The position numbers were made by a program, and so were the translations under genes. A stretch of 64,000 bases of DNA from Desulfohalobium retbaense DSM 5692 (GTDB taxonomy: Bacteria; Desulfobacterota; Desulfovibrionia; Desulfovibrionales; Desulfohalobiaceae): contig NC_013223.1 of NCBI RefSeq assembly GCF_000024325.1, positions 1,980,001-2,044,000 of the forward strand, in the 5' to 3' direction. The notes below the pieces were generated by a model, which saw only the letters and a list, made by a program, of their open reading frames with translations, did not search any database and was not told the DNA's origin. Positions 1 to 9,188 of this stretch are shown here, one piece after another. Positions within the stretch are counted from its first letter, which is position 1; each line of letters begins with the position of its first letter.

Positions 1-374
1 GGGCGCAACTGGGCGATGGTCCGCAGGAACTCGTCGGAATGGCGTTTCTTTTGCAAAGGGTATCCTTCTGGGTCCGCTGCGCCGATCAGGGCAATTTCAG
101 TGGCCTGGACCTCCCATTTCTGCCCCTTGCCGGGTGATTCGACCAGTTTGCCCCGGAGACGGACGGAAGCCCCGGTGTTGATGCCTTCCAACTCCGAATA
201 ACTCGGGACATCGCTGTCCACGATGACCTGGATATTTTTCAGGCACGAGCCATCATTGACCTCCAAAAAGGTGAATTGCTTCGAATCCCTTTTGGTACGC
301 ACCCAGCCCATAATCTGGATATCGTCCACCGGGGCGGTGGAGCGCAAGGCCTGCACCACACGAGTTCGCTCCAT
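1..374 (-). CDS. asnS: Asparaginyl-tRNA synthetase, N-terminal part (cut by window edge)
   Basis: Attaches asparagine to tRNA-Asn in the cytoplasm. Only the first ~124 codons are in the window; the rest lies beyond base 1. The visible part is the anticodon-binding OB fold of class IIb synthetases, with the run GWVRTKRDSKQFTFLEVNDG near residues 23-42 and the PEGYPLQKKRHS linker near residue 102. Both resemble AsnRS rather than AspRS or LysRS. The ATG (372-374) follows a GGAGGAGAAA ribosome site at once. It lies 114 bases downstream of priA on the same strand and could be its last cistron. Confidence 0.88.
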   Translation of the reverse strand, partial: MERTRVVQALRSTAPVDDIQIMGWVRTKRDSKQFTFLEVNDGSCLKNIQVIVDSDVPSYSELEGINTGASVRLRGKLVESPGKGQKWEVQATEIALIGAADPEGYPLQKKRHSDEFLRTIAQLR

Positions 375-488
375 TTTCTCCTCCACTTCCTGCCGTTATA
401 CCATTGCATTTCCCGGCGCAGGGCGCGCCGCTGCCATCTTGCCACCGTCTCCGCCCGCTTCTGGACGTGGGTCTGGGCGCAGACACAA

Positions 489-2825
489 TCACATCATGTG
501 CACTGGATCAAGATCGAGTTGTATTCGAAGTTGCCGGACGCGAAAAAAGCGGTGCCGCACCTGCTGATACACCGTGCGCATCTCCTGCCAGGATTCCCCT
601 TTGAGCAGGCAATGGTACCGTAGCCGCCCCCGCAATTGTCCCAAAGGGGCCGGAGCAGGACCGAGTACGCGTAATCCAGCGGCCTTGCCGGCCTGCCTGA
701 GAAATCGCCCTACTTCCCTAATCGTTTCCGCCCCTTGCTCCCATTCAGTCGGGAGGCTGAAACGCACCAAGGCCAACTTGGTATACGGCGGATAGGACAG
801 CCGCTGCCGCAGTGCGGCTTCACGCTCGAAAAACCCTTCATAATCGCCGCGCCGGACAAATTCCCAACAATAATGCTCCGGATCCCGGGTCTGAATCAGG
901 ACATGGCCTGGTTTGTCCCCCCGCCCCGCACGGCCGGCAACCTGGACGAGCATCTGAAACGTCCTCTCCGCTGCCCGGTAATCGGGCAGATTGAGCCCCA
1001 GATCGCCGTCCACGACCACCGCCAGGGTTACCCCGGGAAAATGGTGGCCCTTGCTCAGCATCTGGGTCCCAACGAGCACCTGCGACTCCCCGCGGCTGAA
1101 TGCGGCCAGGATCTCCTCCAGCCGCCCTTGCCGCCGGGTGCTGTCGCGATCGAGACGATCTACCCGCACCCCGGCCGGCAACGAGGTCGACAAGTATTCC
1201 TCAATGAGTTCGGTCCCCTCGCCAATGGGGACGAACTGGCTGGCGCGACATTTCGGACATACAAAAGGAAACTCTTTGTGCTGACCGCAATAATGACAGA
1301 CAAGCCGCTGGCGCCGCTTGTGGTAGGTCAACCCCACCTCACAATCCGGACACCGGGCCACTTCGCCGCAACCGGTGCAGTAAACCAAAGGGGCATAGCC
1401 GCGCCGGTTGTGCATGATAATTGCCTGTTCGCCGCGCTCAAGGACCTCCTGCAAACGCTGGTGGACCGAGGCCGCAAAAGGACCGGCAACCGGTGGCTCC
1501 TCACGCAGATCAACGAGATCGATCTCCGGCAGCTGGCTGGCACCGACCCGCTCCTGGAGGGTCACCTTGGGCAGCCGCTCTTCCCGAGCTGCGGAAAAAG
1601 TCTTCAGATCCGGTGTGGCAGAGCCGAGGACCAGGAACCCCTGACTCTGTCGCACCCGGAAAAAGGCGAGTTCCTTGGCCTGATAGACCAAGCGCTCATC
1701 CTGTTTAAACGACTCGGCATGTTCTTCGTCCAGGACCACAAGGCCGGTGTCACGCAGGGGCAAAAACAGGGCGGAACGGGTTCCGACGACTACACACGGC
1801 TCATCGCGCCCGGCAAGTTCGGTAAAGACCTTTTCCCGCTGTTTGGGGGACTGGTAGCCGTGGTAGAGATACACCCTCTCACCAGGGAGGAAATGGCGCA
1901 CTGCCGCCAGGGTCTGCCGGGCCAGGGCCACCTCTGGGACCAGCAAGAGGACACTGCGCCCGCCCGCCAGCCACTCCCGGGCGAGATGGGCATAGACAAC
2001 GGTCTTGCCGCTGCCGGTCACTCCGTGGACCAGGGCCGCCTGGTGCTGGGTCGCGGCATGGCGCAATCCCTCCAGGGCTCGGCTCTGCTCCGCACTCAGG
2101 ACCAGATCTTCCAGCCCTGAGGCGACCGAGCACGAGTCTGGCTCGCATTCCTCCGGAGCAGCGACCTCCACCAACGCCTTATCGCACAAGGTGTCAAGGA
2201 CCGGGCCGGCCCAATTACCAAGCTCGTGCCGCAGCCTGCCCCTGTTCACACTCCCTTTGTCCCACAGGTAATCGAGCACAGCGATCTGGCGCTTTGCTTG
2301 CGGGCGGACCTGCCAGGGGGGATCCTGTTTTACAAAACACTGCAGACTGTCGCGGTGTTCGCTGTCGTGCAACACCCACTCGGCTTGGCCCTCGCTCCAG
2401 AGTTCGGCCCAGCGCTTGCGTTCCGTCTCTGAGAGCCGGCGCAGGGCGTCAAGCGAAAGTCGCTCTCGTTTGTTCCCTGCAGCCACAAGCGCTCCCTTGG
2501 CGCTACGGAGTCCGGCAGGCAAAGCGGCGGCCAGGATTGCTCCCGAGTCCTGCACGACACGTTTGGCCATCTCCTCGATCATCTCCAGATAATCCCGGGA
2601 GAGCAAAGGAGCGCGTTCCAGCGGCCAGAAAAGGGGCTTGAGTTTATCGGGATCAAGGGAGGACGAGGCGGGACGGAGCAAAACGCCAGGGCGCAGCGCA
2701 CGCCCGACAGGGACCCACACCCGGAGCCCGGGCTGCCACAGGGAGTGGGGGAAGCCCTCGGGAAGCGTGTAGGTCAACGTCGTAAAGGGAGCCCCAAGCA
2801 GGGCGACATCCCATAAGGTTTCCAT
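489..2825 (-). CDS. priA: Primosomal protein N', replication-restart helicase PriA
   Basis: A 3'-5' DNA helicase that recognises stalled forks and reloads the replisome. The 778-residue product has an N-terminal DNA-binding region, Walker A GVTGSGKT (about 268-275), a DEEH Walker B box (about 366-369) and an eight-cysteine zinc region around residues 485-530 (CTGCG, CPDC, CHYCG, CPKC), then the C-terminal helicase lobe with QVAGRAGR. An upstream in-frame extension of 54 codons exists, but the ATG at 2825 shares its A with the stop of the preceding gene (TGATG) and begins where PriA homology starts. Length is normal for the family. Confidence 0.95.
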   Translation of the reverse strand: METLWDVALLGAPFTTLTYTLPEGFPHSLWQPGLRVWVPVGRALRPGVLLRPASSSLDPDKLKPLFWPLERAPLLSRDYLEMIEEMAKRVVQDSGAILAAALPAGLRSAKGALVAAGNKRERLSLDALRRLSETERKRWAELWSEGQAEWVLHDSEHRDSLQCFVKQDPPWQVRPQAKRQIAVLDYLWDKGSVNRGRLRHELGNWAGPVLDTLCDKALVEVAAPEECEPDSCSVASGLEDLVLSAEQSRALEGLRHAATQHQAALVHGVTGSGKTVVYAHLAREWLAGGRSVLLLVPEVALARQTLAAVRHFLPGERVYLYHGYQSPKQREKVFTELAGRDEPCVVVGTRSALFLPLRDTGLVVLDEEHAESFKQDERLVYQAKELAFFRVRQSQGFLVLGSATPDLKTFSAAREERLPKVTLQERVGASQLPEIDLVDLREEPPVAGPFAASVHQRLQEVLERGEQAIIMHNRRGYAPLVYCTGCGEVARCPDCEVGLTYHKRRQRLVCHYCGQHKEFPFVCPKCRASQFVPIGEGTELIEEYLSTSLPAGVRVDRLDRDSTRRQGRLEEILAAFSRGESQVLVGTQMLSKGHHFPGVTLAVVVDGDLGLNLPDYRAAERTFQMLVQVAGRAGRGDKPGHVLIQTRDPEHYCWEFVRRGDYEGFFEREAALRQRLSYPPYTKLALVRFSLPTEWEQGAETIREVGRFLRQAGKAAGLRVLGPAPAPLGQLRGRLRYHCLLKGESWQEMRTVYQQVRHRFFRVRQLRIQLDLDPVHMM

Positions 2826-3589
2826 CAGCGCGCTACGAGCGGGAGGACACCGCGCAACCACTGCAAGAGATAGGAAGGCTGAGAGGGGAAAGAGGCCGTG
2901 CCGTATTCGGCCTGGAGCCGTGAGGCATTGAATAGCCGCGGCGGCAGCTGGGTATTGACGCCCTGCCATTGCAAGGAAAACCGGCAATGCTGCCCCGAGC
3001 CGTCATCGACAACAATCTTGTGGGGCAACAAGAAATTGCCGACATTACGGTAGCGGGCGAAACGCGCGCTGCCCCCATTGCCCCAGGCAAGTCTGAGCGG
3101 TAGCCAGCGCTCGAAATCGATCCAGATCTCAGTGCGGCGACCTTGGCCGGCGGAGGCATCGCCCAGGACCAGACAGGGGCGTTGCCCAATAAAGGCGTAC
3201 CGTTTGTGCCCGGTGTCGATCCCGAGTTCCTTCCACCATGACCGCAGATTTGTCCGATGCAAGAGCACTAATAATGGAGCCGGGAGGGTGCGTTCCCGGG
3301 GCAGCGTCCCATAGAGCCGGGCCCCGTCACCCACATCAACCCGCTGCAGGGTGGCGGTACCGTTTGTTTCGCGGACCCATTCCCGGCGCCACCGTCCCGA
3401 ATCGGACCAGAAATTGATGCTCTGTCCCACAGCCATTGTGCCGTTTGCCGCCAACTGGACCTGATAAGAATCCAACGACCCGAAATTGGTCTGGACCCGA
3501 TCGGCCACTTCCGGGGTTGTCGGAAAAAAGGCCGGGCTGGCCCCGGCCCAGAGGACAAAGCACACAGACAAGAAAACCCGCTTGAGCAT
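2825..3589 (-). CDS. Exported LolA/LolB-like lipoprotein-sorting fold protein, unnamed
   Basis: A 254-residue protein with a clear Sec signal peptide (KR, then a hydrophobic stretch ending ASPA near residue 20). No lipobox cysteine is visible, so it is probably periplasmic and soluble. The rest looks like one half-barrel domain of the LolA/LolB/RseB type (SLDSYQVQLAANGTMAVG, WIDFERWLPLRL). The fold assignment is by eye and the substrate is unknown. The gene overlaps galU upstream and priA downstream by single bases (TGATG at both joints), so the three are probably translationally coupled. A GTG one codon upstream is an alternative start. Confidence 0.6.
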   Translation of the reverse strand: MLKRVFLSVCFVLWAGASPAFFPTTPEVADRVQTNFGSLDSYQVQLAANGTMAVGQSINFWSDSGRWRREWVRETNGTATLQRVDVGDGARLYGTLPRERTLPAPLLVLLHRTNLRSWWKELGIDTGHKRYAFIGQRPCLVLGDASAGQGRRTEIWIDFERWLPLRLAWGNGGSARFARYRNVGNFLLPHKIVVDDGSGQHCRFSLQWQGVNTQLPPRLFNASRLQAEYGTASFPSQPSYLLQWLRGVLPLVAR

Positions 3590-4455
3590 CACGAGGGCAG
3601 CAGCTCCTTTAGACGTTCAGCAAGATCGTCGCGCAACTCAGGGTCCCGGAGCCCGAAATAGATATTCGCCGTCAGATAATCGACCCAATCCCCGATATCA
3701 AACCGTTCGCCGCGCAGGCGGACAGCCAGGAGACGGTTGTTCCGGGCCATGGCCTGCAAGGCATCGGTGAGTTGGATTTCCCCGCCGTGTCCAGGCTGGA
3801 GGCCTTCAAGATGATCGAAAATTTCAGGAGTCAGCACATACCGCCCCACAACAGCCAACCGGGAAACCGCCGACTCGCGGCTGGGCTTTTCCTGCAGGTC
3901 CCGGACACGGTACATCCCCGGGGCAAATTCCTCGCCCTGGATGATCCCGTAGCTGGGGACCTTGTCCGCAGGCACCTGGACGACCCCGACGACCGCCATG
4001 TGCTCGGCCTTGGCAACCTCAATAAGTTGCTTGATCCCGGGTTCGGCGTCGAAGAGCAGATCATCGCCAACCAGGACCGCAAAGGGGGAATCTTTGACCA
4101 CCTTCCGGGCGCAGAGGACGGCGTGCCCAAGTCCGAGTTGGGATTTCTGGCGCACGGAGGTGATGTTGACCATTTCGGCCACTTCGCGGATCTGTTCCAG
4201 CATATCCAGTTTCCCGGTCCGCTGGAGAACCGATTCCAGGGCGAGATTGTAGTCGAAATGGTCTTCAATGATCGTTTTATTCTGATTGTTGACGAAAACC
4301 ACATCGGTCAGCCCGGCCATCATGGCCTCTTCGACAACATACTGCACCGCCGGTTTTTTATACACCGGCAACATTTCCTTGGGCAGATTTTTGGTCGCAG
4401 GAAGAGAACGTGTCCCCCATCCGGCTACTGGAACAACTACTTTGTCGACTTGCAT
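3589..4455 (-). CDS. galU: UTP-glucose-1-phosphate uridylyltransferase
   Basis: Makes UDP-glucose from glucose-1-phosphate and UTP, feeding envelope polysaccharide synthesis. The 288-residue product begins with the nucleotidyltransferase signature VPVAGWGTRSLPATKNLPKE (G-x-G-T-R, then a later lysine) and has VGDDLLFD (metal-binding DD) and the EKP motif (QEKPSRE). The ATG at 4455 is preceded by AAAGGAG; a longer in-frame reading adds 55 residues without homology. Glucosamine mutase lies upstream on the same strand, but a 467-base spacer with a repeat and a hairpin separates them, so galU may have its own promoter. Confidence 0.95.
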   Translation of the reverse strand: MQVDKVVVPVAGWGTRSLPATKNLPKEMLPVYKKPAVQYVVEEAMMAGLTDVVFVNNQNKTIIEDHFDYNLALESVLQRTGKLDMLEQIREVAEMVNITSVRQKSQLGLGHAVLCARKVVKDSPFAVLVGDDLLFDAEPGIKQLIEVAKAEHMAVVGVVQVPADKVPSYGIIQGEEFAPGMYRVRDLQEKPSRESAVSRLAVVGRYVLTPEIFDHLEGLQPGHGGEIQLTDALQAMARNNRLLAVRLRGERFDIGDWVDYLTANIYFGLRDPELRDDLAERLKELLPS

Positions 4456-4536
4456 CGTGCGGACTCCTTTCAACTGGACAGGCCAACGCCGTGAACGCGC
4501 GCTGGACATGCGAAGGTCGTGATTGCTGCAGGAAGG

Positions 4537-4567
4537 GTATTGGCATGCACTATGCGCATGCCAATAC
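4537..4567. repeat. Perfect 12-bp inverted repeat upstream of galU
   Basis: The arms GTATTGGCATGC (4537-4548) and GCATGCCAATAC (4556-4567) are separated by seven bases. The centre is about 97 bases upstream of the galU ATG. No T-run follows on the minus strand, so it looks more like an operator or a transcript hairpin than a terminator. Confidence 0.7.
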
Positions 4568-4617
4568 AGGGGTGTCAATACGACATTTTCGTGTCGACGA
4601 AGGCTTTTCAGCCTCTT

Positions 4618-4770
4618 CACTGACGGTTGAAAAATTCCTTAGACCGCAGGTCGTTCAAAAATCCCAAGGGACGCCGCAAAAACGGTCAAGATCGCAGTAT
4701 GCGCTTTCGAATATAACATACTGAAAAAGTACAGCTTTTCTGTCATTGGAAAATTTTCATCAGCCTGGGA
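4618..4770 (+). repeat. Intergenic ~150-bp repeat, copy A (degenerate)
   Basis: Left end GACGGTTGAAAAATTCCTTA, then AGGTCGTTCAAAAATCCCAA, and a right end TGTCATTGGAAAATTTTCAT before CAGCCTG. The two ends are inverted relative to each other (GTTGAAAA / TTTTCA). The inner TTCG hairpin is decayed compared with copies C, E and F. Confidence 0.75.
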
Positions 4771-4922
4771 AGCGTCGCGGCGATCCCTGGCGTCCTGACT
4801 CAGAGCCAGAAAAAGCACAGCGACAGCAGGCCCCAGACAAGTCCCGAGTAGCCGTTTTTTCCCGGCCGATCAAACACGCGCCGGAAAAAAGCACTCCCCG
4901 GCCGCACGTGCAGCTCGGTCAA

Positions 4923-6275
4923 TCAACGCAGATGGACCCGAAGCGTTTCGGCGAGATCACCGGCCAAGGAAGCGACCAGTTCCCCGTCTTCGCCCTCGAC
5001 CATGACCCGGGCCACAGCCTCTGTTCCCGAGTAGCGCAACAAGACGCGCCCGCGATCACCCAACCGTTTTTCGGCCTCGGTGACCCCCTTTTGCACGGCC
5101 GGGACCTCGTCAAACGGCACTTTGCGTTCGACATGGACATTGATCAATTCCTGAGGAAACGGTTGGAGCAAGCCAGCCAGTTCTGAAATGGGACGGTCCT
5201 GTTCGCGCATGATCCGCAAAAGTTGCAGGGCGGCCAAAACACCATCACCGGTCGTGCTGTGACGCAAAAAGATAAGATGGCCGGACTGTTCTCCACCGAG
5301 AATGGTGCCGTGGTGTCGCATGGCCTCGACCACATTGCGATCGCCCACCGGCGTGCGCACCAACCTGCCACCGCATTCCTGCATAAAGACCTCGAGGGCC
5401 ATATTGCTCATGACCGTGGCCACCAGGGTATTGCCTGGCAGATCGCCTTTGTTCAAAAAATCCCGAGCACAAACAGCCATGATCTGGTCGCCGTCCAGAA
5501 TCCGCCCCTTTTCATCGACTACGATCAAGCGATCGGCGTCTCCGTCCAGGGCGAGCCCGATGTCCGCCCCGGTCTCGACCACTTTCTGGGCCGTGACCTC
5601 GGGATACAGGGAACCGCATTGACGGTTGATATTCAACCCGTCGGGCTCATTGCCGACCTTGACGACCTTGGCCCCCAATTCCTCGAGTACCAGTGGCGCC
5701 ACCCGGTAGGAGGCCCCGTTGGCGCAGTCGAGCACGACCTTCATCCCGTCCAGGGTCATTTGGGGGGGAAAGGAATTTTTCAGCGCGACAATATAGCGTC
5801 CCGGACTGTCCTGGATCTTATAGGCCCGTCCGATCTGTTCCGAATCCGGGATCTCCCAGTTTGTGGAGGGATCGAGGACCAGAGAGCTGATCTCCTTTTC
5901 CACACTGTCGGCCAGTTTGTACCCGTCGCTGTCAAAAAACTTGATCCCGTTATCCATAAACGGGTTGTGCGAAGCGGAGATGACCACGCCGAGATCGGCA
6001 CGCATATTCTTGGTCAGAAAAGAGATAGCCGGTGTGGGCATGGGGCCGACCAGAAAAACGTCCATGCCCGCGGCGCAAAATCCCGAGGTCAAGGCGCTTT
6101 CAAAGACATACCCCGACAACCTCGTGTCCTTCCCGATGACCACCCGGTGCCGTTTGGCCCCGTTGCGGAAATACTGTCCTGCGGCAAGCCCCAGACGCAG
6201 GACGATCTCCGGTTGCATCGGATAGATATTGACCTGGCCGCGCAGGCCGTCGGTTCCGAAAAGCTCCTGACTCAT
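4923..6275 (-). CDS. glmM: Phosphoglucosamine mutase
   Basis: Converts glucosamine-6-phosphate to glucosamine-1-phosphate on the way to UDP-GlcNAc, for peptidoglycan and lipid A. The 450 residues show FGTDGLRG at the start (residues 6-13), the catalytic serine loop [16 protein letters not shown] (about 99-114), the metal-binding DGDADR (about 242-247) and the phosphate-binding RYSGTE near the C-terminus. The start overlaps the cdaR stop by four bases (ATGA). The cdaA-cdaR-glmM order is the classic arrangement known from Firmicutes, where CdaR and GlmM modulate the cyclase. Confidence 0.96.
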   Translation of the reverse strand: MSQELFGTDGLRGQVNIYPMQPEIVLRLGLAAGQYFRNGAKRHRVVIGKDTRLSGYVFESALTSGFCAAGMDVFLVGPMPTPAISFLTKNMRADLGVVISASHNPFMDNGIKFFDSDGYKLADSVEKEISSLVLDPSTNWEIPDSEQIGRAYKIQDSPGRYIVALKNSFPPQMTLDGMKVVLDCANGASYRVAPLVLEELGAKVVKVGNEPDGLNINRQCGSLYPEVTAQKVVETGADIGLALDGDADRLIVVDEKGRILDGDQIMAVCARDFLNKGDLPGNTLVATVMSNMALEVFMQECGGRLVRTPVGDRNVVEAMRHHGTILGGEQSGHLIFLRHSTTGDGVLAALQLLRIMREQDRPISELAGLLQPFPQELINVHVERKVPFDEVPAVQKGVTEAEKRLGDRGRVLLRYSGTEAVARVMVEGEDGELVASLAGDLAETLRVHLR

Positions 6276-7234
6276 CGCGAGTTCTCCTGTTGCATCGGCG
6301 TTGTCTGTTCTGCGGTGGCATTGGCGGGGGCATCAATGACCACCCGCAATTGATCGGGTTTGATGCCCAGAATCCGGGTATCCGGCGGGAGATCGACTTC
6401 ATAGGCGCGTTGATAGACGCCAGGACCGAGTTCGTCCAGCGGCACGGTCACGGTGATCCGCTCGCGCCAATTCTCCTGATCTAAAAGGGTCAGCGGCAAT
6501 TCGAGATGGAGGCGGACCGCTTCGGGCGCGACACTGGCCTGCGAAACCGGACCTCCCAAAAGCTCCACCGGTCGCTTGACCCACAAGGTGGTGGTCTTGG
6601 GCGCGAATTCGAGTTCGGCCTGGACGGTGGCCGGGCGCACTTCAATCTCTGCAGAGACGTCAAGGCCAACCGTGCCTTGCCATTGCCGCGGCTGATTCCC
6701 CTTAACGGTGACCGGCTTGGTGAAGACGTGGTCCAGAGGAGCGACCAGGGTACTCGGTCCTTCTAGCTCCACGCGGTCCGGCACCGTCCGCGCATTGAGA
6801 AATTGAAAAGCGGGATCCAGATCGGCCTCCCAATTGACCTTGACCGGGACCTCTTTGCTCATCAGCCGGTCAACCACGATCTCGACCCGCGACGGCCGAA
6901 TTTCCATGACCCGCAAGGCTTGGCTGATGGGGACGTTCGCCGGCTGCAGGGCCAGGGTCTGCCGCCCCTGCTGCAGTGTCCCCATATCCATGGTATAGGC
7001 CAGATCCTTGGTATTCAAAGCACGGACCAGACTTTTCGGCCCGCGCACCCGGACTTCGAGCCGATTGACCATCCCTTCGCGGATGACAAGCTCCTCAGGC
7101 AGATTCACCAATTCGATGGGCATTTCGACCCATGTCTCAACCCGTTCACGCCCGGAAATGAGGTACCAAGTAAACAAGGCCAGCAAAAGGGCCAGAAGTT
7201 GATACTGCCAATTCTTATGTATTTTCATCGCCAT
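6272..7234 (-). CDS. cdaR: YbbR-domain protein, CdaA regulator-like
   Basis: A 320-residue membrane-anchored protein: one N-terminal transmembrane helix (about residues 9-26, [18 protein letters not shown]), then several YbbR repeats outside the membrane ([31 protein letters not shown] and others). In known systems CdaR binds and modulates the diadenylate cyclase CdaA, the gene just upstream here. I place the start at ATG 7234, next to the membrane helix. A GTG at 7303 would add 23 residues, but those codons lie across a GCTGCTTTTCAGCAGC hairpin and look non-coding. Confidence 0.82.
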   Translation of the reverse strand: MAMKIHKNWQYQLLALLLALFTWYLISGRERVETWVEMPIELVNLPEELVIREGMVNRLEVRVRGPKSLVRALNTKDLAYTMDMGTLQQGRQTLALQPANVPISQALRVMEIRPSRVEIVVDRLMSKEVPVKVNWEADLDPAFQFLNARTVPDRVELEGPSTLVAPLDHVFTKPVTVKGNQPRQWQGTVGLDVSAEIEVRPATVQAELEFAPKTTTLWVKRPVELLGGPVSQASVAPEAVRLHLELPLTLLDQENWRERITVTVPLDELGPGVYQRAYEVDLPPDTRILGIKPDQLRVVIDAPANATAEQTTPMQQENSR

Positions 7235-7318
7235 AGAATACGCTCTCGAACCCAGGCTCCAGGACTGGCTGCTGAAAAGCAGCCGCACCCGCAACCCGTT
7301 CACAAAATCTCAAGGGCC

Positions 7319-8077
7319 TTAGCGCCGCAATGTCGAGGCCAACACCCGCTTCAGACGGACCTCGTCCAAAGCGGTTGTCAATTTTCCGCCGAGGGCCACA
7401 GAAACGCTGCCCCGTTCCTCGGAGACGATGATAGCTACGGCATCGCTTTCCTCAGTGATGCCCATAGCCGCCCGGTGTCGCGTTCCCCAGTCGGATTTAT
7501 GCTCTACCCCGGCCGCCAGAGGCAAAATGCAGGCCGCAGCGGTGATGGTCTGACCCCGAATGAGCACCGCCCCGTCATGCAGCGGGGTTTCGGGACGGAA
7601 AATGGTCAACAGCAGGTCCCGGCTGAAGACCGCATTCAGGGTCACCCCTCGCGCAATGACTTCTCCCAGCTGTTGTTGGCGTTCAATGACCACCAGAGCG
7701 CCCACGCGCCGCCGGGCCATCTCCATCATGGCCAGAACAAGTTCGTCCAGGATCTCCGGGGGTTTGCTCCGTCGGCGCCATAAGCCGGCCGTGCCCATTT
7801 CAGCCAAGGCCTTACGAATGTCCTGCTGAAACAAGATGATGACCACCAGAAAGATCGACCCCAGGAAATTGGCCAGCAGCCAATGCAGGGTATACAGCCC
7901 GAATTCCCCGGCCAAGTAATAGATCAAAAGGACGAGCAAGAGCCCGAAAATGACCGAAACCGCTCGCGTGCCCCGGACCAGGAGAATAAGCCTGTAGAGC
8001 ACGAAGGCCACGAGGCTGATATCCAGCAGGTCCCGCCAGTGCAGCGCCGGGAGTTCGAAAGGAAGATTCTCTAGCAT
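7319..8077 (-). CDS. cdaA: Diadenylate cyclase (c-di-AMP synthase)
   Basis: Condenses two ATP into cyclic di-AMP. The 252 residues comprise three N-terminal membrane helices (about 18-33, 39-56 and 66-83) and a DAC domain carrying both catalytic motifs: DGA at residues 168-170 and RHR at 200-202 (GTRHRAAMGITEE). Length and topology match CdaA/DacA rather than DisA. Neighbours are cdaR and glmM downstream, and folP upstream across a 241-base spacer with a repeat. The ATG at 8077 is preceded by AAGGGTATG, a modest ribosome site. Confidence 0.95.
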   Translation of the reverse strand: MLENLPFELPALHWRDLLDISLVAFVLYRLILLVRGTRAVSVIFGLLLVLLIYYLAGEFGLYTLHWLLANFLGSIFLVVIILFQQDIRKALAEMGTAGLWRRRSKPPEILDELVLAMMEMARRRVGALVVIERQQQLGEVIARGVTLNAVFSRDLLLTIFRPETPLHDGAVLIRGQTITAAACILPLAAGVEHKSDWGTRHRAAMGITEESDAVAIIVSEERGSVSVALGGKLTTALDEVRLKRVLASTLRR

Positions 8078-8103
8078 ACCCTTGCCCGCTTTATCCGAAC
8101 AGG

Positions 8104-8247
8104 CCGTTGCTAATCTCCCAATGGCAGCAGAGCTGCAATCCGTTCAAACTCTTGCGTACGAATAGGTACGCCACGACCTTGAACTTTTGTCGCCGTCACT
8201 TGGGATTTTTGCATAACCTGCGGTCTATGGAATTTTGCAACAATCAG
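8104..8247 (-). repeat. Intergenic ~150-bp repeat, copy B
   Basis: Reverse orientation. Read on the minus strand it has the GTTGCAAAATTCC left end, GGCGACAAAAGTTCAAGGTC, CCTATTCGTACG, GTTTGAACG, GCAGC-TCT-GCTGC and an ATTGGGAG right end. It fills most of the folP-cdaA spacer, inside what is otherwise a co-directional operon. Confidence 0.85.
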
Positions 8248-8318
8248 CAAAGGAAGGCAGGGCCCGTTGCCATCCAACGCCCAAAAGCTTTGCCTGTTGC
8301 CACCATCCTTGTCCCGCT

Positions 8319-9188
8319 TCAGGGGGCTGTTGGTGTGATCGCCTGCATGAGTTGCAAGCTTTGCCTGCTTCGCCCGGCGTCGTGGACACGGTGCAGCGTC
8401 ACACCTCGGGCCGCCAGCAGGGCAGTCGCGACCTGGGTGGCCCATTCCCGCTCGGCTCCTTCCAACCCCAGGAGTTTGCTCCACAGGGATTTGTTCGACA
8501 GCCCCATGAGCACGGGGCGCCCGAGGGTTTGAAGCCGCTCGACATGCCGCAATAACGCCAGGTTGTGCTCCAGGGTCTTGCCGAATCCGATGCCTGGGTC
8601 CAGAACAATATGCTCCTCCGGCAACCCCTGACCCGTCAGCCACTGCATCCGGTCCACGAAAAAGGCCATCACTTCGTCAACAACGTCACCGTATCGAGGC
8701 GCGTCTTGCATATCGCTGGGTCGTCCCTGGCTGTGCATCAGGACATAGCCCGGACGGCACGAGGTGAGCACCGGGAGCAATGCGGGATCGTAGCGGCACC
8801 CTGAGACATCGTTCACGATACAAGCCCCGGCCTGCAGCGCCGCCTCGGCCGTGGCTCCCTTGTAGGTGTCTACGGAGATGAGGGCCTCTGGACTCCGCTC
8901 CAGAACCTCTCCTATCACCGGCACCACCCGCTCGATCTCCTCAGCCGCCCCGACCGGCTCGGCGTAAGGCCGGGTCGATTCTCCGCCAATGTCCAGAATA
9001 TCCGCGCCGGCATCCAGGATATGCACTGCTTGGGCCACGGCCGTGTCCGGCCGGTCGTAGCGGCCGCCGTCATAAAAGGAATCCGGCGTGGCATTCAAAA
9101 TGCCCAATATGCAAAAAGGGGCAGGGTGCACCACCCTGCCCCCAGCCACCCGCCAGATCGGCGTCGTGCTCCCGGGTGACTCGTTCAT
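8319..9188 (-). CDS. folP: Dihydropteroate synthase
   Basis: Joins pABA and dihydropterin pyrophosphate in folate synthesis. The 289 residues form a TIM barrel with the signatures [12 protein letters not shown] (about 27-38) and [18 protein letters not shown] (about 60-77), and [15 protein letters not shown] for pterin and phosphate binding. The ATG overlaps the ftsH stop (ATGA), so the two are coupled. An ftsH-folP-cdaA order followed by glmM is common in bacteria. A strong terminator-like hairpin lies inside the first 25 codons (see 9113-9142). Confidence 0.95.
   Translation of the reverse strand: MNESPGSTTPIWRVAGGRVVHPAPFCILGILNATPDSFYDGGRYDRPDTAVAQAVHILDAGADILDIGGESTRPYAEPVGAAEEIERVVPVIGEVLERSPEALISVDTYKGATAEAALQAGACIVNDVSGCRYDPALLPVLTSCRPGYVLMHSQGRPSDMQDAPRYGDVVDEVMAFFVDRMQWLTGQGLPEEHIVLDPGIGFGKTLEHNLALLRHVERLQTLGRPVLMGLSNKSLWSKLLGLEGAEREWATQVATALLAARGVTLHRVHDAGRSRQSLQLMQAITPTAP
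9113..9142 (-). terminator. Terminator-like hairpin inside the 5' end of folP
   Basis: Arms GGGGCAGGGTG (9118-9128) and CACCCTGCCCC (9132-9142) pair perfectly around three bases. On the minus strand the hairpin is followed directly by five Ts (9113-9117). It has the form of an intrinsic terminator but lies within the folP reading frame, so it may attenuate read-through from ftsH. Confidence 0.5.

Larger units (their letters stand above)
4456..4922. other. Non-coding spacer between glmM and galU
   Basis: The 467 bases hold no convincing gene. They contain a 12-bp perfect inverted repeat (4537-4567), one degenerate copy of the ~150-bp intergenic repeat family (about 4618-4770), and AT-rich sequence likely to hold the galU promoter on the minus strand. 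Confidence 0.6.

Noticed and set aside
735-2120. 461-codon plus-strand open frame opposite priA
   Set aside because: It lies wholly antisense to a clear PriA with all helicase motifs, has no domain of its own, and reflects GC-rich codon bias.
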